Made by a program: the position numbers and the translations under genes. This document shows, in pieces, positions 48,241-57,489 of a stretch of DNA of 64,000 bases (its first letter is position 1; each line of letters opens with the position of its first letter). The stretch lies in NCBI GenBank assembly GCA_913058395.1, contig CAJXQI010000013.1:62001-126000 (forward strand), read 5' to 3'. The DNA comes from an uncultured Colwellia sp. Lineage in GTDB: Bacteria; Pseudomonadota; Gammaproteobacteria; Enterobacterales; Alteromonadaceae. The notes under the pieces are model-generated. The model had not been told where the DNA came from and did no database searches. It saw only the letters and a program-made list of their open reading frames with translations.

Positions 48241-48993
48241 CTAGCTAACTTTTTTGAAAAGAGTATGAGCTTGCCTTATTGTCATACCGAAGTTATTTCG
48301 AAATGTTCGACTTAAGTGAGCACTATCTGAAAAGCCAGCCAGATGAGCAGCATCTGTAGCAGAGCTACCATTAATTAACGCTTGAATAGCACAGATCATT
48401 CTTCGCCATAATAAATATGGTCGCCACGCAAGACCTAACTCTTTACTAAATAAATGAAGAAAACGACTTTCAGATAAAGCTAATTGGTTAGCGACTTCAG
48501 AAGCTCGCCAATTAGTAGGTTTGATACAATCGACATATAGACATCGATCTAATTCAGATAACAATTTCTGAATACGTCTATCTTCCACTGTGTTTTTATT
48601 ATCAACTAAGAACTGTTTTGTAAGTTTTAATTCGTCAAATACTGGTGTTAAAAATTCAGTTAAATCGTCTGTTTGAGACGGTTTGTTACCTGACTCTGAA
48701 AAAGATGTTATAAATGACTTAAATGGTTGCCCCATTAATTTAGTAACCAACTCCCTCCCCAAATTGCTCTTTGGTTCAATAAGTAACACCCAACCTTCAG
48801 CCATTTCTAGTTGATGCTCAACTTTTGAATCGATTACTGTTACACCTGTTATTTTTCTTCCATTCAACTTACAAAGCGAATCACTGAAGGGGCATATTAA
48901 TTGTATTGCATGATGAATATGAGCATTAGCATCTATGCTAGAGCCATATATTGTGACAACACCAGGGTTAATCCAAACAGTAGGTTTAATAAT
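48241..48993 (-). CDS. AraC-family regulator with non-standard (ATT) start or lost start codon
   Basis: The C-terminal AraC helix-turn-helix pair is clear (VANQLALSESRFLHLFSKE and ATDAAHLAGFSDSAHLSRTF). The first ATG, GTG or TTG in frame is TTG at 48867, giving 208 residues, but the frame stays open and protein-like upstream (KPTVWINPGVVTIYG) to a strong AAAGGAG (49000-49006). Six bases after it stands ATT ATT AAA. Starting there gives 250 residues, a usual length for this family. So the gene starts at ATT, or an ATG there has mutated. It is next to the CDF exporter and may control metal genes. Confidence 0.75.
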   Translation of the reverse strand: MIKPTVWINPGVVTIYGSSIDANAHIHHAIQLICPFSDSLCKLNGRKITGVTVIDSKVEHQLEMAEGWVLLIEPKSNLGRELVTKLMGQPFKSFITSFSESGNKPSQTDDLTEFLTPVFDELKLTKQFLVDNKNTVEDRRIQKLLSELDRCLYVDCIKPTNWRASEVANQLALSESRFLHLFSKELGLAWRPYLLWRRMICAIQALINGSSATDAAHLAGFSDSAHLSRTFRNNFGMTIRQAHTLFKKVS

Positions 48994-49038
48994 TAAATAC
49001 TCCTTTGCCCGTTTTACGCTTAACTAAAGCTGCTTTTT

Positions 49039-49947
49039 TTATTGTTTAACATCATAACAGTTGTTTCCATAAGCATTGTTAGCACTATTCTCTATCGTCG
49101 AATGATGGATACCATATTTATCTTTAAGAAGGTCTTTAATTGGGTTGAGATCATACTGTGAATTGGATGGAGTAAATTCTAAGCTTGCTTCAAGAAATAT
49201 TTCCTTATCATCAAGTTGCCATACATGTAAGTGCCAAATTTTTGAAACCATTGTTAAACTTTCAAGTTCCTCACAAATTTCATCAATATCAATATTCTCA
49301 GGTACGGCTTGCATCAGAATAATCATGGTTTGCTTAGCCAGACTATACCCGTGATAAATCACATATATTGAGATAGCAATAGTTGCGAGTAAATCCACTA
49401 TATACCACTGGTATAAGATAATAAGACTACCTGCAATAATAACGGCAACTGACGCTAAGGCATCTGACATATTGTGAATAAATGCGGCTTTTAAATTAAG
49501 ATTATTTTTGGCCCCTGATTGATAAGTAAGCCATGCTGTTACGGCATCTATTATTAGTGCAATTGATGCAATCCAAACAACTATCCAACCATCTATAGGT
49601 TGAGGGTTAAAAAATTTATTGATCGCTTCGTATATAAGGTACAACCCAACAATAATAAGTGTTGTACTATTTATTAATGCGCCTAATATCTCAGCTCTTT
49701 TAAAACCAAATGTCATTTTACTATTAGCTGGTCTTCTAGCGATTTTTCTTGCAAATATTGCAATCAAAATGGCTCCTGCATCACTCAAGTTATGCAGTGC
49801 ATCCGCGATAAGCGAAAGGCTACCAGATAAAACTCCACCAATTATTTGAACAATGGTTAATATAATATTAATAAAGACTGCAAAATTTAATTTGCCATCA
49901 TGCTGATGGGCATGATTGTGGTGAAGATGATTGTGATCATGTGACAT
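49039..49947 (-). CDS. CDF-family cation efflux protein (zinc type)
   Basis: A 302-residue protein with a His-rich N terminus (residues 2-17), six membrane helices and the two transport-site motifs LHNLSD and IHNMSD, whose HxxxD pattern fits zinc export. The C-terminal cytoplasmic domain follows. It exports Zn2+ (perhaps Cd2+ or Co2+) from cytoplasm to periplasm in exchange for protons. It lies downstream of the RND operon, past a hairpin. Confidence 0.9.
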   Translation of the reverse strand: MSHDHNHLHHNHAHQHDGKLNFAVFINIILTIVQIIGGVLSGSLSLIADALHNLSDAGAILIAIFARKIARRPANSKMTFGFKRAEILGALINSTTLIIVGLYLIYEAINKFFNPQPIDGWIVVWIASIALIIDAVTAWLTYQSGAKNNLNLKAAFIHNMSDALASVAVIIAGSLIILYQWYIVDLLATIAISIYVIYHGYSLAKQTMIILMQAVPENIDIDEICEELESLTMVSKIWHLHVWQLDDKEIFLEASLEFTPSNSQYDLNPIKDLLKDKYGIHHSTIENSANNAYGNNCYDVKQ

Positions 49948-49986
49948 ATTTAGTGCCTAATAAGCTTATTTGATAATGGAAATAGT

Positions 49987-50009
49987 CCACATCGCAAATT
50001 GCGATGTGG
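49987..50009 (-). terminator. Hairpin after the first RND operon
   Basis: CCACATCGCA pairs with TGCGATGTGG around a 3-base loop, just past the RND pump stop (50036). The T tract after it on the minus strand is weak. Confidence 0.7.
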
Positions 50010-50035
50010 GATTAAATATTAAATTAGTTAAGCGC

Positions 50036-53000
50036 CTAACGACTTAACTCTTTAATCTTCTCTTTTGAGAACCTACTATATAAAACAGGTAAAACAAAAA
50101 GAGTAAGCAAAGTAGCAGTCACTAAACCTCCAACAATTACGCTAGCCAGCGGTCTTTGTATTTCGGCTCCAACACCATTTGACATTAACATTGGAATTAA
50201 CCCCAAAGCAGATGTAATAGCCGTCATCAATACAGGTCTTAAGCGTGACGTAGCTCCTTCAAAGATAGCTTTTGAACTTTCTATGCCATCAGCTATTCGT
50301 TGATTAATACTTTCAACCATGACCACACCATTTAAAACAGCTACGCCAAATAAAGTAATAAAACCAACTGCACTTGGAACTGACAAGTATTGACCTGAAA
50401 TATACAGAGAAAAAACGCCACCAATAACAGCTAATGGCACATTCACTAAAATAAGCATTGCTTGCCCAATAGAGCCAAAAGCAAAATAGAGTAATAATGC
50501 AATTAACGCCAAAGATAGAGGTACAACGACTGAAAGTTTTTTCTGCGCACGTTCTTGGTTTTCAAACTGACCACCAATAGAAGTTGAATACCCTGTTGGT
50601 AGATCAACTTTTTCTTCTATGGCTGCTTTTATATCCGCTACCACACTACCCATGTCACGACCTTGAACATTTGCTTGAATAACGACTCGACGTTGAACAT
50701 CATCTCGCCTAACTTGAGGCGGTCCTGATTCATAGGTTACTGATGCAACATCTCCTAGACGAACCCACGCTCCACTAGGTGATTTTAGTCTAATATCAGC
50801 AATAGCATCTTTACTTTTACGATATTCTTCTTCAATTCGAACATAGATATCGTATCGCTCATTACCGTTAATTATTTGACCAGCAGCAATTCCACCAATA
50901 CCATTTTTAACTACATCCATGACATCACCTACCGCTAAGCCAAAACGTGAAAGCTGTTGCCTATCAGGTGATATTACCAGTTGAGCTTCACCTGAAATCT
51001 GCTCTAATGCTACATCACGAGCACCTTCAATAGATTTGATAACACTTTCTATTTCTTGACCCTTCTTCGCTAATACATCTAACTCTGGACCAAAAAGTTT
51101 TATTGCTAGTTGTGCTTTCACACCAGACAGTAACTCATCAACTCGTGTTGCTATCGGTTGTGAAAAATTTAACAATAATCCAGGATAATCTTCCAAGCTA
51201 CGTTCCATCAAATCTTGAAGTTCATATCGATTTGAAGCACTAGTCCATTGTGAAACAGGTTTTAGCCCTATATATATTTCTATATTGTTAACAGGCTCTG
51301 GATCGCCACCTATTTCTGCTCGTCCTATACGACTTAACGCATAAGTAACTTCAGGAAACGCCATTAATTTTTCTTCAAGAATGGGAGAAACGCTAAGCGC
51401 AGTCTCTAAACTTGCTGATGGTGCTAATGTAGCCCTTAAGTTAATAGTCCCTTCCTCTAGCTCTGGCACAAATTCCGTTCCTATTTGAGGAATGGTAAAC
51501 ATAGCTGAGATAAGTAAAACGAGAGACGCAATAACAACAATCTTGGTATTACTTAAAGCAGCTTTTAATCCTTTTCTATATAGTTTATCAAGCGGTTTCA
51601 GTACAAAGCTTTCCCTTTCTTTAACCCCTTTTTTAAACATAAAGGTGGCTAACGCAGGGACAACAAACAATGCTACCGCAATAGCGGAAACCACAGCTAA
51701 GATAATACTTATCGCCATCGGTTGAAATAATTTAGCTTCAACCCCTTCAAAACTAAAGAGTGGAGTAAAAACAACCAGTATTATTGATGCTGCGAAAAAT
51801 ACTGGTCGCGCAACCTCTTTCCCCGCTTCTTTTAAGCGCAGTTCTATACCATGGTCATCACATTCAACATGATGAGGGTCTTCATATGTTGATGGGTTTC
51901 GTTTTTGAGCATCCTTAAAATGCGTAGGATCGGGTCTATTGAGGTGCTTAAACATATTTTCAACCATTACAACCGAACCATCTACCAACATGCCGATAGC
52001 GACTGCTATACCGCCAAGTGACATTAAGTTTGCTGAAATCCCCCACCAAGCCATTATCATTAAGGCGATACCGATTGATATTGGTATCGAAATAAGTACT
52101 AGAATAGTTGCTCGGATATTCATTAAAAATAGCGCGAGTACAATAGCGATAAATATAAAAGCTAATGCTAGGGCTTCTACCACCGTATTAACAGCTTGCT
52201 CAATTAAATCAGCTTGATCATAAAACGGTTCAAAACGAACGCCATCAGGCAATGCTTGACGAATCAAAGATATTCTTCCATTAACCCCATCAATAGTCGC
52301 TTTTGTATTCGATCCCATTCGTTTTAATACAATACCCGATACCACTTCACCTAACTTTTCTATATCACCATTTGCATCTCGACGAGTCATAGTAGCTGCG
52401 CCTTGGCGAATTTCACTACCGATAACAACATTAGCTACGTCTGACACCATAACAACAGTACCATCGACAGTTTTAACAGGTACTTGTGAAATATCCTTAA
52501 GACCTTCGTTACCGCTTTTGAACCAGCCAGTTCCGCGAATAACGAGTTGTTCTTGACCCCGATTCATATACCAGCCACCAACATTGGCATTATTAGTATC
52601 CAATGCATGAACAATATCTTCTTGGGTTAATTCATAGGACAGTAACTTAGCAGGATCTACATTGACTTGATATTGTCTAACATTTCCACCAAACGACAGC
52701 ACATCTGTAACACCATCAACAGGCATAATTAACAATTTAACAATCCAATCGTTCAAGCTTCTTAACGTCATAGAATCATAACCAGAGTCATTATCTGCGA
52801 TAAGTAAATACTGATAAATTTGCCCTAAACCTGATGTGTTTGGTCCCATTTCGGGTGTTCCTACACCATCAGGAATAAATTCTTTGGCCGCTTGTAATCG
52901 TTCAAAAACTAGCTGTCTAGCAAAGTAGATATCTGTTCCTTCCTTGAATACAACCGTTACCCCAGACAAACCTGTTTTAGAAATAGATCTGACTTGTTCC

Positions 53001-53236
53001 ACATCGGGCAAGGCGTACATTACCGCTTCGATAGGATAAGTAATAAGCTGCTCAACTTCTTCCGCAGCAAGTCCTGGAGCCTCAGTATTTACAGCAACTT
53101 GTACATTAGTAACATCAGGAAAAGCGTCAAGGTTAAGTTTTGGGATGACCATAACTGAACCAACCATTGTGGCAATTAATGCGATCACAATCAGGAGCCT
53201 ATTATTAATAGACCAGTCTATAATTTTATTAAACAT
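50036..53236 (-). CDS. Heavy-metal RND efflux pump, CzcA/CusA family
   Basis: A 1066-residue HME-RND transporter, 12 membrane helices and two large periplasmic loops. The fourth helix carries GMLVDGSVVMVEN (about 412-424), with the proton-relay Asp and Glu. It ejects metal ions across the outer membrane with the adaptor and TolC-like proteins upstream in the operon. Metal specificity (Zn/Co/Cd or Cu/Ag) cannot be settled by eye; the neighbouring CDF and His-rich adaptor favour zinc-type metals. Confidence 0.92.
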   Translation of the reverse strand: MFNKIIDWSINNRLLIVIALIATMVGSVMVIPKLNLDAFPDVTNVQVAVNTEAPGLAAEEVEQLITYPIEAVMYALPDVEQVRSISKTGLSGVTVVFKEGTDIYFARQLVFERLQAAKEFIPDGVGTPEMGPNTSGLGQIYQYLLIADNDSGYDSMTLRSLNDWIVKLLIMPVDGVTDVLSFGGNVRQYQVNVDPAKLLSYELTQEDIVHALDTNNANVGGWYMNRGQEQLVIRGTGWFKSGNEGLKDISQVPVKTVDGTVVMVSDVANVVIGSEIRQGAATMTRRDANGDIEKLGEVVSGIVLKRMGSNTKATIDGVNGRISLIRQALPDGVRFEPFYDQADLIEQAVNTVVEALALAFIFIAIVLALFLMNIRATILVLISIPISIGIALMIMAWWGISANLMSLGGIAVAIGMLVDGSVVMVENMFKHLNRPDPTHFKDAQKRNPSTYEDPHHVECDDHGIELRLKEAGKEVARPVFFAASIILVVFTPLFSFEGVEAKLFQPMAISIILAVVSAIAVALFVVPALATFMFKKGVKERESFVLKPLDKLYRKGLKAALSNTKIVVIASLVLLISAMFTIPQIGTEFVPELEEGTINLRATLAPSASLETALSVSPILEEKLMAFPEVTYALSRIGRAEIGGDPEPVNNIEIYIGLKPVSQWTSASNRYELQDLMERSLEDYPGLLLNFSQPIATRVDELLSGVKAQLAIKLFGPELDVLAKKGQEIESVIKSIEGARDVALEQISGEAQLVISPDRQQLSRFGLAVGDVMDVVKNGIGGIAAGQIINGNERYDIYVRIEEEYRKSKDAIADIRLKSPSGAWVRLGDVASVTYESGPPQVRRDDVQRRVVIQANVQGRDMGSVVADIKAAIEEKVDLPTGYSTSIGGQFENQERAQKKLSVVVPLSLALIALLLYFAFGSIGQAMLILVNVPLAVIGGVFSLYISGQYLSVPSAVGFITLFGVAVLNGVVMVESINQRIADGIESSKAIFEGATSRLRPVLMTAITSALGLIPMLMSNGVGAEIQRPLASVIVGGLVTATLLTLFVLPVLYSRFSKEKIKELSR

Positions 53237-53247
53237 AGTCGTTCTCC

Positions 53248-54483
53248 TTAATGATTATGCGGATCGAATCCGCCTTTAGCTATTTCAGAAGCGACAAAAA
53301 ATGCACCTTGCGTAACGACTCGACTGCCACTTTCCAATCCAATTATTTCTCTTAAATCACCTAATGAACGACCTAAATCGACTTCAACAGCTTCAAATTC
53401 ACCAGGATGATCTTCAACAAATACTGTCCAATCACCATCAGCACTTCTCACTAGTGCTTCTTCAGGGACAGCCATCACCTTATTCGCTGTTTTAAATTGA
53501 AAGTTAATTTTGACAAACATACCAGAATGCAAACTATCCTCCTGATTTTCCACAGATAATCTAATTATTCTCGTTCTCGTTATAGGGTCGATAGTGTGAG
53601 CTTCTTGTATAACTTTTGCTTGGTAGCTTTGACCGCTAAATTGAACGATTGCTGGAGAATTAATGGGTAAATCAAACTTTTTATTTGGAGAAACTTTCGC
53701 TTCTGCCCATAAATCATTTTCATCTGCCAACAGCATTACTAAATCACCCGCTGCTACCCGTTGTCCTTGATAAAAATCATCTTGAAGTACGACACCAGCA
53801 CTGTGTGCTGTAAGGCTATATTGTCCAAAAGATACGGTAGATTTGTTAGTAATTTCTTTAATGGCATCTTCGGTTAAGCCAAATGCGATAAGCTTGCCAT
53901 AAGCAGCATTAAATGTAGTTTCAGAAAGAACTAAACGACTCCCACTAACCGTCTGTTTACCTAATTTTTTTATCCGCTGCCATTCTGTAGAAGCAATTAA
54001 GTAATCTGCCTGAGCTTGAGCCATTGATTCACTAAAAAGTGTTACTAGTTTTTGGCCTTTCTCAACATGCTCTCCTAATATTGCATGCCTATTCATAATG
54101 ACCGACTCTGTGCGCGGTGACACCATAAAGCTTTTATAACCGTTGGCTTTAATTTCACCGGGGGCATAAACCGAGCTATATTGAATTTTTGGGGTTAGAA
54201 CCTCCACTTTAATGTTTGCAAGTGCTATTTTTTGTGGAGTAAGCGTTATTCCGCCTTCAGCATGACCATCCTGTTCTTTATCAGAGGTTTCATCATGTTC
54301 TTTGTGATCATCAGACTCTTTACCTGAAGTTTCATCATGTCCTTTGTGGTCATCATGCTCACTATGTATTTCAGTTTCTTTCTTTTTAGCATTCGATTCA
54401 AACGCATTAGCTTGAGTGTAAGAACCAATAACTAAACTGCTTATCGCGATTACTGATACAAATTTGTTCTTTAAAATTTTCAT
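53248..54483 (-). CDS. RND periplasmic adaptor with His-rich metal-binding region (CzcB-like)
   Basis: 411 residues from the ATG at 54483, where the signal sequence begins; the frame extends 15 codons upstream. A signal peptide (1-25) is followed by a His/Asp/Glu/Lys-rich region (about 32-82, repeated DDHK and GHDETS units) which should bind metal, then lipoyl, hairpin and beta-barrel adaptor domains. It ends FDPHNH. It lies 11 bases before the pump gene. Confidence 0.9.
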   Translation of the reverse strand: MKILKNKFVSVIAISSLVIGSYTQANAFESNAKKKETEIHSEHDDHKGHDETSGKESDDHKEHDETSDKEQDGHAEGGITLTPQKIALANIKVEVLTPKIQYSSVYAPGEIKANGYKSFMVSPRTESVIMNRHAILGEHVEKGQKLVTLFSESMAQAQADYLIASTEWQRIKKLGKQTVSGSRLVLSETTFNAAYGKLIAFGLTEDAIKEITNKSTVSFGQYSLTAHSAGVVLQDDFYQGQRVAAGDLVMLLADENDLWAEAKVSPNKKFDLPINSPAIVQFSGQSYQAKVIQEAHTIDPITRTRIIRLSVENQEDSLHSGMFVKINFQFKTANKVMAVPEEALVRSADGDWTVFVEDHPGEFEAVEVDLGRSLGDLREIIGLESGSRVVTQGAFFVASEIAKGGFDPHNH

Positions 54484-54531
54484 AATAATTACCAATATAT
54501 TTATTTGATGATTGTTTATACAAAACAATCT

Positions 54532-55752
54532 TTAAATTTTTAATTTAGATAGTTGACCAATGCTAAGTAAAAAGTCTATTTCACTAAGCTTGAAAAGGGT
54601 TTCTAATTGAATACCTGAATACAACCCATCAGCCCTTTGATTTAATGCCAGTAAATAATCAGAAGTACTTATATCTCCGGCATCCCAACTATTTTTTAAT
54701 AGCTTAGCGCTATTACGCCCACGACCAGACATGAGAGACTGCCACCTTTCAAAGTATTTTTTATTTGTGGTGACGGATTCATAATTGGCTTTCACCCTGA
54801 ACGTCTGTTTTCTATGGACTGATTGGTAACTTGCTTCGGCAGCATTTGATTCCGTGTATGATGCTTTTATGTCCTCTGAATAATTATTTCTAATATTCAA
54901 TGGCATAGAAAAAGTAATACCTATCGTATTTTCTTTTGCATTTTGTCCGGCATTAATACCTATAGTTGGATCTATCTTTGATTCCGCAGAAGTAAGCAGA
55001 GCTTGCTTCTGTTTAATTTTCCATTGAGTTTTCGCTACTTCTATTATTGGGTGACTATCAATCCACTCTGGATTTACTCGATAATTTGAAACACCGATCC
55101 CCTCTTTAGGAAGGGTAACCTTTTCAGGTGTCCAGTCTGGTAAAAGCTCTTGAACTTGTATTTCTGCATTTTTAAGCTTTAATTGATAATCCGCTATATT
55201 TGACAGTGTTTGAGATAAACTTAAATAGATAAACTCCACATCAAGTTGCCCCAAAATACCTGCACTTTTTTTCTCATCGACAATACTTAACAAAGTTTCA
55301 AGTTGTTTTTCTTGCTCTAAAGCGATGAAAGATGATTTTTTAGCGGCATTCCACTTTATTAATGCTGATAAAGCTTGAGATTTTTTAGTCTCAATAATAC
55401 TTTTTAATTGTTGCTGATTAGCAAAATGATGCATTTGAGCAATACTTTGATTAATAGAGCGCTTATCTCCCATATCAATAGTTTGGCTCAATCCGAAAGA
55501 GTAATTATTATCATCCCCTTCACGTTCATAACTTGATTCAAAATTTGGGTTATAAATTGCTTGAGACGCGCTATTAACTTTATGAGTTGAAGCATTCAAT
55601 AGCTCTTGTGCTTCAATAACTTCAGGGTTATTTATGATTTGTGAATCTAACCATGTTCCTGATGAAGATTTAGAATTGGCGACAGTTAAGTTGGGATACG
55701 CAGCGATCCCTAAACACAGGATTAAACCTGCATAATTTTTCAATATATACAT
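54532..55752 (-). CDS. TolC-family outer-membrane efflux protein (CzcC-like)
   Basis: A 406-residue protein with a signal peptide (cleavage near TVANS) and two long coiled-coil halves typical of OEP/TolC channels (DLLS-like hairpins around residues 80-220 and 260-400). It forms the outer-membrane exit of the pump. It is upstream of the adaptor in the order C-B-A. Confidence 0.9.
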   Translation of the reverse strand: MYILKNYAGLILCLGIAAYPNLTVANSKSSSGTWLDSQIINNPEVIEAQELLNASTHKVNSASQAIYNPNFESSYEREGDDNNYSFGLSQTIDMGDKRSINQSIAQMHHFANQQQLKSIIETKKSQALSALIKWNAAKKSSFIALEQEKQLETLLSIVDEKKSAGILGQLDVEFIYLSLSQTLSNIADYQLKLKNAEIQVQELLPDWTPEKVTLPKEGIGVSNYRVNPEWIDSHPIIEVAKTQWKIKQKQALLTSAESKIDPTIGINAGQNAKENTIGITFSMPLNIRNNYSEDIKASYTESNAAEASYQSVHRKQTFRVKANYESVTTNKKYFERWQSLMSGRGRNSAKLLKNSWDAGDISTSDYLLALNQRADGLYSGIQLETLFKLSEIDFLLSIGQLSKLKI

Positions 55753-55815
55753 AAAATCTCTTAATTTAATAAATTAAACAATTAGCCACTTAAGGCTGAT
55801 TAATATTTAAATAAA

Positions 55816-56163
55816 TTAAGCTATAGGGGGTTTGAAAGAGGTTTCAAAAATATTTTGAGGTTTTACTGTTACGTACTGATATACATTACGGGAAGCTAAT
55901 ACAGAATTACTTAAGGTGTGTTTAATATACATCCATGATAAATGCGAACTATTGCAATGATTACAGTGATGGCAGTCTGATATATCATGAACTTCATTTG
56001 AATCAGACTTTTGCAATAATTGTTGATCGTCAGCATGATGATGTTCAGTTTGAATATGTTCAATATCAACTTGGTGGTTTTCAATAGGCGCACCAATAGA
56101 TGCAAACGATTGTAAAACAATCGAAATCACTATTAATATGCTTACGAAAAACTTATTTATCAA
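55816..56163 (-). CDS. Small exported His/Cys-rich protein
   Basis: A 115-residue protein starting at TTG (GGTGG upstream; no ATG in frame). Signal peptide (1-25), then a His-rich mature region with EHHHADD and DCHHCNHCNSSH. This set of closely spaced Cys and His looks like a metal chaperone or sensor in the periplasm. It is the first gene of the minus-strand RND operon. Resembles DUF2946-type small proteins found near metal pumps, which I cannot verify. Confidence 0.65.
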   Translation of the reverse strand: MINKFFVSILIVISIVLQSFASIGAPIENHQVDIEHIQTEHHHADDQQLLQKSDSNEVHDISDCHHCNHCNSSHLSWMYIKHTLSNSVLASRNVYQYVTVKPQNIFETSFKPPIA

Positions 56164-56843
56164 TTTATACCACCATATCTTTTATCAACTAAAATATTAA
56201 CATAATTTGAAAGTCCTCCCTAACGTTTTATGATACTGTTTCACCTTATGAAGGCTTAATAATTTTATGTATAATTCCTCTTGTACATAACAACAATATA
56301 TAGTTTATAAATTTTTCAAAACCTATGGCGCAATGTACCCCAAGAACTCCTTAGAAAATTTAATTTTTGCAACATACAAAAACGTATGAAAATCGATATT
56401 AATCTAATGTCTGCTTTCAGTATTCCAAATCAATTTTTTGTATTAAATTCTCATATTTCTAAATGACAATTTAGAGCTACTTTATTATCTAATTTATGGC
56501 CGCTATATCGGATCACTTGTCGTTAGATAAGCCGAGGCTAATGTCAGAAATCGTATCTTTGCTGACGATAGCTGCCGATTATTCTTTTGGTCAACCAATA
56601 GCCAAAAGCGGAAGTTAGCTTTTGAGTTAAAAACGGCAGTTCAGGGTTCCTAAAGTTGTCGTTTTTATATAAAACTCACATCCATTCACAATTAAGATTG
56701 TGCCGAAATTTTTGCACGGAATTAGATCTCAAATCTCCAAAGAAGACATTAAAACCATTCAAGCTTCAAACGAATAAGGGCATTTACTCTAAGGCGCTAT
56801 CGCCTTTAAAACAAGAGAAAAAAGTATTATTCAATATCAAAAG
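56164..56843. other. Intergenic region between the two metal-efflux units
   Basis: No convincing gene. An 84-codon frame at 56656-56910 runs into the LuxR gene antisense and looks spurious. The stretch holds copy 2 of the island repeat (56599-56652), a small hairpin AAGGCG-CTAT-CGCCTT (56791-56806) that may end the LuxR transcript, and presumably the promoter of the minus-strand RND operon. Confidence 0.55.
56599..56652 (+). repeat. Copy 2 of the 54-base island repeat
   Basis: See 46955-47008. The flanks (56500-56600) contain further G/C-richer sequence with partial inversions, suggesting a larger degraded element. Confidence 0.6.
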
Positions 56844-57332
56844 TCACATGAAATCTTCTAAAAACCATGCCGCAAACTCATGTCTACCCTCAACATTAGC
56901 TTTACTGTAAATAACAGAAGCTTGTTGTCTAATAGTCTTTTCTTTAGTATTTCTTACGCCTCCAATCTCTTTAAAGCTCAACCCTTTTAATAGCAACATC
57001 GCAATTGCTTGTTCACTTGAGGTAAGTGACCATTGTTCGAATTGGTTATGAATAACTTCACTGTATTCATGACGAGCACTTTTCATTTCATCTGATATGT
57101 TTCTGAATTTATCATCTGAAATCAGTAACTCTTCTTTTAGACTTGAAATATTTGACGTTCTAGAATTAATATCTTTGATTAAAAATAGTGCACCAACCCC
57201 TGAGACTAAGACGATAAGGCTTTCAGAGAAAATATGCCACTCTGGAACGCCTAAAGATATATCTGTAAGCACATCAAAAAAATTCAGGCACATTATAACC
57301 AGTAAAACTATTGCTATGAACTTATCTCTCAT
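56844..57332 (-). CDS. Membrane-anchored LuxR-type HTH regulator
   Basis: 162 residues from the ATG at 57332 (GAGGG upstream). Two membrane helices (about 5-24 and 36-55), a coiled coil (60-95) and a C-terminal LuxR/GerE helix-turn-helix (about 105-160: LTSSEQAIAMLLLKGLSFKE, then EKTIRQQASVIYSKA). A membrane-bound LuxR regulator between two metal-efflux operons could sense envelope or metal state directly. It points away from the second operon and lies 158 bases from its start. Confidence 0.8.
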   Translation of the reverse strand: MRDKFIAIVLLVIMCLNFFDVLTDISLGVPEWHIFSESLIVLVSGVGALFLIKDINSRTSNISSLKEELLISDDKFRNISDEMKSARHEYSEVIHNQFEQWSLTSSEQAIAMLLLKGLSFKEIGGVRNTKEKTIRQQASVIYSKANVEGRHEFAAWFLEDFM

Positions 57333-57489
57333 AAACCCTCTATTATCAAAAAGATACAATTACAATGGGCATATGTACCATGCTTAAAAAAATATAATCA
57401 AGCAGTAAAACCCAACCTATGTCCAATGTTTTAATATCATTTAAAAGTAATAATTCAATCATAAAACTATTTTATAAAGATTCAATTAT

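Noticed and set aside
56656-56910. An 84-codon plus-strand gene
   Set aside because: It runs antisense into the LuxR-type gene, has no ribosome binding site, and its protein has no sensible pattern.
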